A DNA stretch of 34,549 nt from Neelides folsomi (Eukaryota; Arthropoda; Collembola; Neelipleona; Neelidae). The notes beneath the pieces are model-generated. The model did no database searches. It was not told the DNA's origin and worked only from the letters and a program-made list of their open reading frames with translations. This document shows, piece by piece, positions 21,312 to 30,925 of the stretch; positions within the stretch are counted from its first letter, which is position 1; each line of letters opens with the position of its first letter. Location: the NCBI GenBank assembly GCA_034687125.1, contig JAQGBZ010000536.1, positions 1 through 34,549 of the forward strand, written 5' to 3'. The translations under genes were made by a program, and so were the position numbers.

Positions 21312-21578
21312 TTAATAAATAATGAATGTAAAAGCATGAATTCCCATTGTGAGTTGTTCGTTTGAGTGTTCGGAGTTGGGTGAGTGATTTGGACCACTTT
21401 GTATATAAATATCATATAGAGTTCTTCTCGACCCGCTGCATTCTTTTAGTGGGCCACCTCTCATTTCGTACATGGCCATTGGCCAAATCCAAACTCCTTC
21501 CACCTGTGCAAAAGATACATGAAGTTATCCTTAAACAACTCTTACCTGAGATTCATAAGCTTTTATTACCACAACTTC
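21312..21578 (-). CDS. Candidate two-exon coding fragment, unknown product
   Basis: On the minus strand a consensus donor (CTCAG|GTAAGAG, exon edge 21546) and an acceptor (TCTTTTGCACAG, exon edge 21503) bound a 42-nt putative intron. The upstream piece, at most back to about 21578, reads EVVVIKAYESQ. In phase 0 it joins VEGVWIWPMAMYEMRGGPL and continues for 64 codons to a stop at 21312. A stop precedes the upstream piece, so a further exon would be needed. The splice sites are strong, but 42 nt is near the minimum for introns and no family is recognised. It may be a real 3' end of an unrecognised minus-strand gene or chance. Confidence 0.25.
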
Positions 21579-24182
21579 CTTTTACATTACAAAAACTCCC
21601 AAGTCGGATTTAAAGAGTTGGCTTAAAGAACACACGTCTTCATTCATCTTCACATTCGTTTAAACTTCTTTAAACCAAGGAGGAAATCTTCACAATGGGA
21701 ACGTTAATTCATCCACGCATTAAAGGAACAATTAGGAAAATATGGTTTTTATATGTTTAACCATACTTATACACTTTAACACTATTAATCCTATACCTTA
21801 TTTATCCTTTAGTATGTTACACACAAATACCGATATGTGTATAATATAAATAAATATGTAGTATATATTACTATATAAGTTTAGTTGATATGTTTTTTAT
21901 ATTTTATAAAGCTTAATCAAGTTTAACAACCTTTAACTATTTTTAACATTAAAGATGAGAGTTGGATTTAAAGCTAGCAAAATAATGTTAAAAATTTGTA
22001 ATGTTAATAATGTATGAAATGAATAGGAATGGGTTAATAGCTAAAACCTGTTGGATGTTTTTGATTCAATTGAATGGAACGTGTTGAAGTTAAAATTTCT
22101 TTAATTCTCCCAATGGGATAAATGTGAAAATAAATAAATAATTTGCTTCACTTGAGCTAAATCCAAAGAGATTTAGACATCATGAGATCTTCAATTTTAC
22201 ATCTATATATAAAATTGACCTTAATTCCTTCCTTGCTTTAAGAATGAACAAATCATAGCTTGAGATCAATTTCTGCATCTCATCATCAAAAACATTAATA
22301 CGGAATCTGTATAGGATATATACCATATTCTGTATTCGTATTAATATTAATATCTGTATATAATATTGTATGTATTATAAATGAAATGAATAATGAAAAT
22401 TTGTAATGGTAAACTTTATACAATATAAATAACGCAAAATATATTCAAATGTATACATCGTAAAATTTAGTATATAGAGATCTTTAAGATTATTTAAGAT
22501 CATTGAATTCCAGTGATAAGAAAATGCATTGTTAGATATAAATGATATGAAGATGAAAATGGTTCTAATAAACTTTCTATGCGCTTCATTGCCCCCTTCA
22601 TTTCAATTTAGTTCTTTTCAATTCTCATGAAGGATTTGTTGAAGAAAGAATTTGAAGAGCTGACTGACAATCAGATAAGGAAAAAGATTAATTTAGAAGG
22701 AAATTAAAGTTTTTTTAAAAATTGGTTTGATGATGTTCCCTGGTGGTTAGCAATTACAATTAGATGTTAGTAAAATATTATCTTCTTCCATTTAACTATG
22801 AATTTACCTATGAAATGAGACGCTTCCTATCTTCGCCCCATTTTTGCCAATTTCCGTAATGTGCTCGAAAACTTTGCAAATTCACAAGTCATTCTGGGTC
22901 TTATGAAAATGCATATGAGTAGATGTGAGTTCTTATTAGCTCCTTTATTAAAGAATGGTGAAAAATAGCGAATTCGCGTGTTTGTGAAAATATCCTTTCT
23001 TAAGAATTTTCCTTATTTGGGTCTTCATTAAAATTTAATGAATTCCTATAAAATGATAACTGTAATAAAGATTATAAATTTTAGATTTTATTAACTACAT
23101 TAATCTGTAAATGAGCCATACAATTTTCATACAATATATTACAATTACTATATACATGTTAGTAATATTTACGATATTTATATTAAATAATTTTGTATTT
23201 ATTCAATATAATATTCAATATTTTGATAAGTAGTTATTATAGGTATATGATATATGTAATATGGTAACTTAATGTATATATTGTACATATTGTAAATATA
23301 TATGGTATGATTATTATTGTATAAATATTTGTACAAGAATGATCATGAAAGAAGGTTGTGTTTCTGTAAAGGTAAGTTTCGTTCTTTTTGTCCTTTGACG
23401 AGAAGATGAGAAAAATGATTTTTTCTCACGGAGATGTTGAATGGATTTTTTGTCTCATTCTCACAAGTTGTATGATGAATGATGAGGTTTGACGGAGGGA
23501 GTCAATTTACTTGTTACATTAAACTAAAATATCATAGGGATTATATCAATATTCCAAGTTCTCCCATCTCCACCAAAAGCTTTTCCAAATGAGAAGAAGA
23601 ACGATGTGAATTGGAGAACGAGGCTTCGTTTTCTCCCAACATTTCACTAAATCACTTTTGCCCCACTTTGAACAACCAAATATTTATTTATTTTACTCTT
23701 ATTCTATTTAATGCTCAATTCTGTCAAACTTTTTCTGATAGTTTCATGTAAAGCCTTACCATAAATAAATTACAAATTCATATTCAATTTCATTTAATTT
23801 TTAATGTAATTAATTTGTATTAATGATAAATACATACACTATTAAGTGAAAATTGTTTTACTTTCTTAAATGCATTTATCTAAATGAAATTTGTTTAATG
23901 TTAAATATTGGAGAATAATTGCATGATGTATACTTTAGCTCGAAATGATATTATGCATTTCGTGCAAAGGAGTTAATTGAATATTAAATCTATTTAACTT
24001 TAAGAAACTTTACAAATAAATGTCTAAGTATTTAAAATTTTCATTAATATAAAAAGAGCGAAGCCAACAAGCCAAGCCTTGTACTTAATAAAATTTAAAT
24101 AAAAATAATAAATTTTATCCCAATTTATTTGAAATAAAAAATGAATATTTTAATTGGTTATTTTTATATTTAATTTTCTATA
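21579..24182. other. AT-rich intergenic region upstream of the IR cluster
   Basis: No gene supported. A GC-richer patch at 23340-23660 contains a short ATG frame ending in AAG|GTAAGT (donor edge about 23371), but no matching downstream exon was found. The remainder is AT-rich, with TA-rich runs near 22290-22460 and 23130-23330. Confidence 0.4.
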
Positions 24183-24222
24183 ATGATATATTTAATTATA
24201 ATTTAATTATAATTAATTATAA

Positions 24223-26148
24223 TTCCAAATCAGTCCAATTAATAAAGTAATTTTACCAAATGTTCATAATTGCCATATTGAATTATTAAAATGGTTTTCT
24301 CTTTTTGATATAGCAGATGACATTAGTGCACTTCTTCATTTAAATTATAATACAGTAACTTTTTACACATTCTATGTTAAACAAAATCAAATATGGGGAT
24401 ACAATGATAAATATAGAATAGAAAGATTTTCCATTTCTCGTGTACATCCAAATAAGTTCAATTATTGTGTAATGTTTTATACATCAAATCTAGTTGTAAA
24501 GCATATTCACGAGTTTCTTAATTGGATTTATTTTACAAAATTGTATTTAAGGTTTAAAGCAAAATTCTATTTTGTTTTTGTGGATAAAAATCGACATTTG
24601 AACCTTAAAATCGACTTTCCAGAAAATAATTTTGTAACAGAAATTGAAATTTTAAATAATTATCAAAATAAACTTTTGCAGTTTAATATTGGATTGTGTT
24701 TTATTTTCAATAGTCGAAAACTCATTGGGGTTCATTGTTATTTTTGTCCTGCAAAAAATAATTTAGTACTTGGTTCACCAAATTTATTAAAAAATTTAAC
24801 TGATTTGATTTCATTTAATAATAAAGTAAATGCAAATGGATATTTGAGTGTGTTTTTTGCATATTTTAAAAATATTAATGATATTCATAACTTTTTTATT
24901 CAATGCTCTAATTTAAGAGAATTTTGCTTGCCTGAATATCGAGTTTATTTAATAATTGCACAAAAAATCAATTTAACAATTTCATGTGTTAAAAATGAAT
25001 ATTCCTATGGTTATATAACGTATCTACTAACAGGAAAGGTTTCCAATACTTTTATTCATCCAAATAGAGAAAGTTTTATTTATTCAATGGGAAATCAAAT
25101 ATACCATTCAGATGTTGAATACAACCTTGTTTATTCTGTTTATAATAAGGAATTAGAAAATAACAATTGGTCAATCTTAACAAATGCGTATGATTTGTCA
25201 TCCTGGATTTTATTCATTTTATCATTTTTTATTTTACTTATTTTAAGTTTAATAAATAATAAAAGAACAAAATTATTTAATTCAATTTATAATTTAGGAA
25301 AAGTGTTAGAATCAATCATGATTAATTTATTTGATATTTTGCGATTGACCTTGAGAACTAGTGGAGTTCGAGATGAAAATTTCACGAAATTAATGTGCTT
25401 ATGGGCTTTGGTTTTACTAATTTTTAGTTTTTATTATGAAGCAATTATTACATTAAATTTGACAGTTCCGTTACAACCCTTCTCAGAAAACAATATGAGC
25501 CGATTGTTCGATAAAGGCTTCAAAGTTTTAGAATTAGATCCCTCGAATAATCTTTATGTCGCTAATAATATATATAATTTATTTATTCTAAAAAACTGTC
25601 CATTTTCTTATAACTACTCAAATTGTTTTATAGTGAGTGGATTAAATCAATATTATAATCCGCTTTCAGATTATTTTGTAATGGACAAATCAATGCGTTT
25701 AATTGTTAATAATCCAAACAAATTAATGATATTTGTTAGAGAGAATTCTTTACAATATTTTAAATTAATAAACAGAATTTTATATTTAAAAAAATTTAAA
25801 TTGTGGATTAATATTTCTGAAAAAATTAAATATGTTGCTTGGTCTAATTGGTTATTTATTGGACCTTACTGTGATCAATTTTACAATATTTTCAATTCCT
25901 TATTTTCTACTGGGTTAACTCAATTACTTTATAAACATGGTGATAGCATCGAAATATTTATTAGGCAACTTCAATTGTTTATAGCAGAGGGAAGTGATGA
26001 TTTAAATATTAGATTGTACCAAGATTCTCTTGTTAAAGATGAGGAAAGGCCTATAATGTTACAATCACATGTAATTTTTGCTTTCAAATTATATCTTCTT
26101 TTAAATCTAATGGGATTTATATTTTTCGTAATTGAAAATTTTATTTAA
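24223..26148 (+). CDS. Divergent ionotropic-receptor-like (IR/iGluR-type) protein, copy 1; 5' end damaged
   Basis: A frame of 641 codons is open from 24223 to the TAA at 26146-26148; its first in-frame ATG is only at 24472 (558 aa). Homology with copy 2 shows that the 83 codons before that ATG belong to the protein. Counting from the 24472 ATG, a membrane segment lies at about 245-263 (SSWILFILSFFILLILSL), a pore-loop-like stretch at about 280-300, a second strongly hydrophobic segment at about 307-330 (LMCLWALVLLIFSFYYEAII) and a last one at about 534-556. This order with ligand-binding lobes between is the iGluR/IR plan, and the conserved ERPxMLQSHVIF tail before the last segment fits. Insect IRs are ligand-gated cation channels for odour, taste or humidity; ligand unknown. 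The signal peptide expected just upstream is destroyed by in-frame stops and a net 8-base loss, so this is either a recent pseudogene or uses an unseen 5' exon. AATAAA at 26212-26217 is a likely poly(A) signal. Confidence 0.68.
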   Translation, partial: FQISPINKVILPNVHNCHIELLKWFSLFDIADDISALLHLNYNTVTFYTFYVKQNQIWGYNDKYRIERFSISRVHPNKFNYCVMFYTSNLVVKHIHEFLNWIYFTKLYLRFKAKFYFVFVDKNRHLNLKIDFPENNFVTEIEILNNYQNKLLQFNIGLCFIFNSRKLIGVHCYFCPAKNNLVLGSPNLLKNLTDLISFNNKVNANGYLSVFFAYFKNINDIHNFFIQCSNLREFCLPEYRVYLIIAQKINLTISCVKNEYSYGYITYLLTGKVSNTFIHPNRESFIYSMGNQIYHSDVEYNLVYSVYNKELENNNWSILTNAYDLSSWILFILSFFILLILSLINNKRTKLFNSIYNLGKVLESIMINLFDILRLTLRTSGVRDENFTKLMCLWALVLLIFSFYYEAIITLNLTVPLQPFSENNMSRLFDKGFKVLELDPSNNLYVANNIYNLFILKNCPFSYNYSNCFIVSGLNQYYNPLSDYFVMDKSMRLIVNNPNKLMIFVRENSLQYFKLINRILYLKKFKLWINISEKIKYVAWSNWLFIGPYCDQFYNIFNSLFSTGLTQLLYKHGDSIEIFIRQLQLFIAEGSDDLNIRLYQDSLVKDEERPIMLQSHVIFAFKLYLLLNLMGFIFFVIENFI

Positions 26149-26762
26149 TTTAAGAAATTAAATTTGTAATGGATACCATATACCTGTATGTACAGGTATG
26201 GTTTAATTGTGAATAAATTTTTGTGAATGAATGAGATCAAATTTTGAACATTTCCTTTTTTATTAAAACATTGTTTTGGATGACTAAAATCATAATAAGT
26301 TATTATCAATTTGTTACACATTGAATTGATTTATATGCCACAGGTTGAAGAAATCCCAAAGAATTGGATCCAAAAGAGGCTGTAAAGGAAACCTAATTTT
26401 ATAATTTAATATTGATATTGATTAATTATATACATAATATGAAAGTATAAAACATTAATTACGTGATATTGGTTTAATTTCTTAGCATTCAAACATGGTA
26501 TACAAAGACATTCCATGTCAAAAATTAATTGAATATTAAATTTATTAATTCAAATATGTAAGAAAAGTTCAAATATTGATTTTAAAACTTAACAACTAAA
26601 AGTTATTCATAGTTTAATTTTCAGGTATGAAGCAGTCTTATGATTATATCAGAGTTATTTAACGAATTAATTCATTTAAATCCAACTTACTAATTGTAAG
26701 TTAGTGATGATGATGAAGGAAATTTTATTTAATCTCTATCGATTTCATCTCAGATTTTAATA
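26149..26762. other. Spacer between IR copies 1 and 2
   Basis: AT-rich. It starts with the 3' flank of copy 1 (about 26205-26281), which recurs after copy 2 (about 27302-27366), confirming that the duplication includes flanking DNA. A perfect short palindrome (TACCTGTA-TG-TACAGGTA) lies at 26181-26198. Confidence 0.5.
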
Positions 26763-27308
26763 ATGAAATATTTGTTTATTATTTTGATTAAAATTACTTT
26801 AGGGATCTCAATCCAAATAAGACCAATTAGTAAAATAATTTTACCAAATGTTCATAATGGCCATATTGAATTATTAAAATGGATTCCTTACTTTGATATA
26901 GCAGATGACATCAGTAAACGGCTTCATTTAAATTATAATACAATAACTTTTTATGAATTCTATCTTATACAAAATAATATATGGGGATACAATTATAAAT
27001 ATAGAATAAATAGATTTTCCATTTCTCGTGTACATTCGAATAAGTTCAATTATTGTGTAATGTTTTATACATCAAATCTAGTTGTAACGCATATTCACGA
27101 TTTTCTTAATTGGATTTATTTTAGTATCGAAATATTTATTAGGCAATTTCAATTGTTTATGGCAAAGGAATTTGATGATGATTTTATTAACTTATTGCAT
27201 AAAGATTCTCTTGTTAAAGATGAGGAAAGGCCTTTGATGTTACAATCACATGTTATTTTTGCTTTCAAATTTTATCTTCTTTTAAATCTTTTATCTATTT
27301 TATTGTGA
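26763..27308 (+). CDS. IR-like copy 2 with in-frame internal deletion, 181 aa
   Basis: An intact frame starts with a signal peptide (MKYLFIILIKITLGIS). It continues through the same N-terminal domain as copy 1 (PNVHNGHIELLKW, DIADDIS, ISRVHSNKFNYCVMFYTSN) and then jumps from LNWIYF directly to SIEIFIRQFQLF, ending in the conserved ERPLMLQSHVIFAFKFYLLL membrane segment and TGA at 27306-27308. Relative to copy 1, bases 24535-25944 (1410 nt, 470 codons) are missing, removing most of the ligand-binding region, the first two membrane segments and the pore. It cannot form a channel alone. It is either a pseudogene that happens to stay open or a small membrane-anchored derivative. Confidence 0.65.
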   Translation: MKYLFIILIKITLGISIQIRPISKIILPNVHNGHIELLKWIPYFDIADDISKRLHLNYNTITFYEFYLIQNNIWGYNYKYRINRFSISRVHSNKFNYCVMFYTSNLVVTHIHDFLNWIYFSIEIFIRQFQLFMAKEFDDDFINLLHKDSLVKDEERPLMLQSHVIFAFKFYLLLNLLSILL

Positions 27309-27717
27309 ATAAATCTTTGGCAATGAATGAGATCAAAATTTGGACATTTTTTTTATTAAAACATTGTTTTTAATAATCCGTGATCGTTTTCTGCTTAAAA
27401 GTATAAGTTTTAATCTGATGGTTTTTATTAAATATGATATAGTACGTATCTCTTTTCTCCTTCCCGTTCTTCACAAAACTCAACCCCACCCGTCAACAAA
27501 AACATTCACAAAAGGTATTTAGAGATATTAATTTTAAATTCCCCATGCAAAGTATTGCTGCAGCCGCCAAAGCTCAACTTGCTCAAGCATGACCATGAAG
27601 TTCCAAGAATGTTCGGTACGGGTACAATAAAGGTTAATTGGGTTTAACCCTTAGAATTATAAATCCTTATTTAAGGATTAAAAATAAAGGCTATTATAGG
27701 GCATGAATGGGGTCACC
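27309..27717. other. Spacer between IR copies 2 and 3 with a GC-richer insert
   Basis: The duplicated IR 3' flank (to about 27366) is followed by unrelated DNA. A GC-richer block at about 27540-27660 contains a short Ala/Gln-rich frame (MQSIAAAAKAQLAQA, then stop). In another frame it has 30 open codons (PPKLNLLKHDHEVPRMFG and onward). It resembles an exon scrap of an unrelated gene, but no source is recognised. Confidence 0.35.
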
Positions 27718-27874
27718 AAATAAATGGCTTATGGATATGGATACTGTGATCTATTTTACCATATTTTCAATTCCGATTAACTATGGCAAAGGACTTTGAT
27801 GATGATTTGGTTAATAAATTGTATAAAGATCCTCTTGTTAAAGACGAGGAAATGCCTTTGATGCTACAATCTCA
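27718..27874 (+). pseudogene. IR-like copy 3, short fragment
   Basis: Bases 27718-27770 match copy 1 at about 25850-25900 (TACTGTGATCAATTTTACAATATTTTCAATTCC) with a one-base frameshift. After an internal deletion of about 75 bases, the sequence continues with the copy-2-like stretch encoding MAKDFDDDLVNKLYKDPLVKDEE and ending near CTACAATCTCA. The N-terminus, pore and last membrane segment are absent. Clearly a non-functional remnant. Confidence 0.8.
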
Positions 27875-28168
27875 ATATGAAACGAAAATATAAAATAAGT
27901 TGTTATTTAAATAATAAAAGAACTTTGAATAAAAATTATAGTTTCATTTTTATTTATTAATCTTCAAAACATGTTTATTAAAAGAAGAGTTCACTTTATG
28001 TATGTAATATGTTTGAATAATAAAGGCTTTATTTAGTTTATATACCTTTTACATATTAATACTTTATTGTATTATCTGCTACAGATACATATCTTAACCA
28101 TTTTATTTTAGCACGATTTAAAAAAGACATTCCTAACCAATTAATAATTTGTTAAACATTTTAAACCA
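27875..28168. other. Intergenic gap, 3' side of the GGT gene
   Basis: About 290 AT-rich bases. TTTATT at 28102-28107 is AATAAA on the minus strand, about 60 bases after the transpeptidase stop, and is the likely poly(A) signal for that gene. Confidence 0.5.
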
Positions 28169-30925
28169 TTAACTTTCATAAACATAAGATATGTCTCCAT
28201 TTTTCCTAAAGTCCGAATTGGCTTCAATTTCATTTCCGATTTTTGATACAGCACAGACGACCGACGAACCAATTCTGTAATCGCTAACATTATGGCCCAA
28301 ATTTTTCAACCCATCTATTAGCTCCTGTTTAAAGAATAAATCAATTCAGTTAAAATGTTAAACGCAAAATCAAATGTTAAAAGCATGCATTTAATTATAC
28401 CAATAAGATAATATAGTAAAAGTTACCTATATAATTACAATTGCTATTTAAAGCTTAAACCTGTGATTTATAAAAGTATTTAATAAAACTTACACTTGAA
28501 ATTGTTTTCTCCGCTGTTAATTCCATTGGATATAATTGATGGTGAATTCGTGAAGAATTGACAGCTACGGCCAAATCATTCCCGAGCCAAAGATTCCTCA
28601 AAGTAACAAAGGCCGTCGCTGTGGTGATTCGTGTCCCTCCAGCCGCCCCAATGGCCAACCGAACTTTCCCATCTGAATCCGTTATTATTGCAGGAGACAT
28701 CGAAGAAAGCGGCCGTTTCCCAGGTTTAATAAAATTGTTATGCGAGGGAGGAATTCCGAAATAATTAACGATATTCGGAGCAGAGAAATCATCCATTTCA
28801 TCATTGTAAATAATCCCAGTACTTACAGATCGAATTAAAGCGCCAAAACTGAAAATAATTACAAGTTACAAATTAATACCGTGCCGAATCAAAGTTATAA
28901 ATTGCGATAAATCCTAAATCTCGCGAGCGTTATTCTGAAACAATAAATGCAATTTATTATTCAAGTACAATTAATTAATTAATTTAATTTAATAGAATTA
29001 ATTTAAACAGTAGAATCATAATTTTAAAAATGCTGCCTATTTGGCTTACTATAAATTAACGGTTGAAGTAACGGAAATGGCCGATCCTTCCGGTCCAATC
29101 ATTGACAAATGCGCAGTTCCGTGATCTTCTTTCATTTCAAAATCCCCTCCATAATAACTTCGCGTATTAAATGTTTGGCTGTCAAGGATCATGGCACGGA
29201 TTTTTTCAATGTAAGCGTCGTCGGTCAAATTCGTCACGAGCTCATTGACCGATTGCTTAATTGAGAGATCGAAAGGATCTCCCAGAAAAGATCTTTTGGC
29301 ATAGGCATGTTTGAACACTTCGGCTAAACGATGATGATACAAAATGGATTCTTTTTCATTATTCAAATTTGGCGGCCCGGTTTCATTGAAAAATACTGAC
29401 ATGGTTTTTAACATGAAGGCCAAAAGAGCGCCACTGCCAGGTGGCGGAATTGTATGAAGTTTCATATTCCCGTAAAGGTCAACTTCGACTGCTTTCGTTT
29501 CCTCAACACTGAAAAATTAAAATAATTTTAAATAAATAATTAGCTTTACACTTGTAAAATTCTAAATTTTTAATTTAAATAAATTAATTCAAATTAATTT
29601 TATAATGAAATTAATTAATTTAAATTAATCATTATTATTTTAATCGGAATTTTTTTTATATTACTCGTAAGTTCGCATGTCCTCCATTGTAATAATTCCT
29701 CCCATCTTTTTCAAATCGTTAACAATATCCCTGGCAACATCTCCAAGGTAAAATTCATCCCCGCCGAGATTTGAATTAGCAATTCTTCTCAGCGTATTTG
29801 CTAAATCAGGTCTTTTCATAAAAACTCCTTCTTTGTAAACGTCTTTGGTCACCGGATCAATGTAAATGTCCATTGTTGGTTGTTTGATTAAAAGTTCTCT
29901 CACAGTTTTTAAAGCCAGTGCTTGATGTCTCGTCACATGAAATCCATTTTCCGCAATTTGAATCGCCGGTTCGAATATTTCCGCCCATGAAACCCCTCCG
30001 CCATATTTTTTATAAATGTGCCAGTAGCCTTTCATTTCACCGGGAACCGCCACAGCCAAACCTCCATATCGCGGCAAATTACTATCGTTTCCGAACATAC
30101 TGCGGTTTGAGGCCAACGGGGCCGTTTCCCGGGCATTTATAATCACAGATTCTTTCGTAGTCGCATTATATATCACCATGAAGAAACCGCCGCCAATTCC
30201 CATGCTGTGGGATTGAATGACTCCCATGCAGAGCAACGTGGCAATTGCAGAATCAACAACATTTCCTTTCTTGTATAAAATGTCCCTAAAAAATTAATGT
30301 AAATTTGATTATTTTCATTATAAAAATATTTTAATATTTAATTTAAATAATTATTATTTTATTTAGTATTTAATTGCATACCTTCCAACATCTGCACATT
30401 TTGGCGCATCTGAGCTAAGGGCAGCAAGTGGGATTTTGTCAGTCAGTGCATTTGATGAATGCAAACGCCAGACGACAATTCCGCAAATTCCAACAATTAA
30501 AAATAAAACGACCCCCATCCAAACAGAACACTTTCGGGTCCTAATAAATAAATCACAAGAGTTTTTAATTCAATCAATTAAACAAATCAATGTTAAATTC
30601 AATCCAAATCTACTAACATATTAACCCTAAATTAATAAAAATAGTTAAATTAATTTACTTCATTATAAATACTATAAGTAGTACATTATGTATTAAATAT
30701 TATATTATTAAATGTTATATTTAGTATAACATTGTTTAAATATCAAACAATGTTAAGACTAATTTATTATTATTAATTATAAACTATTACAAATAGCTGA
30801 AATAACATGAGCAAAAAACATCACCCATCTTAAGCTTAAATTAACAAAACACAAATTTTTCAATAAATATATAATTGGAAATTGAAAAACAGAAAATGAT
30901 TAAAATTCAATTACCTGATTGCCAT
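28169..30925 (-). CDS. Gamma-glutamyl transpeptidase / glutathione hydrolase proenzyme, 586 aa, six exons
   Basis: Exons on the minus strand are 30925-30915, 30540-30382, 30285-29665, 29508-29050, 28848-28494 and 28324-28169. All are GT-AG and in phase, totalling 1761 nt. The first coding exon is only 11 nt (Met-Ala-Ile plus two bases). A type II signal anchor spans about residues 10-28 (WMGVVLFLIVGICGIVVW). The large-subunit part has HSMGIGGGF and NARETAP motifs. The catalytic threonine that marks autocleavage is Thr395 in EDHGTAHLS. The small subunit carries EMDDFS, the oxyanion-hole serines in PLSSM (about 465-466) and GAAGGTRI. All key residues are present and the length matches the animal family. 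The enzyme cleaves the gamma-glutamyl bond of extracellular glutathione and conjugates on the outer plasma membrane, feeding amino-acid recovery and conjugate metabolism. The gene is complete and looks functional. Confidence 0.95.

Noticed and set aside
23345..23371. Short ATG frame ending at AAG|GTAAGT as a first exon for the IR gene
   Set aside because: The nine residues are not a signal peptide, and no in-phase acceptor exists at the start of the IR frame near 24223.
24472..24474. ATG at 24472 as the true start of IR copy 1
   Set aside because: The 83 open codons before it align with the N-terminal domain of copy 2, so this ATG is internal.
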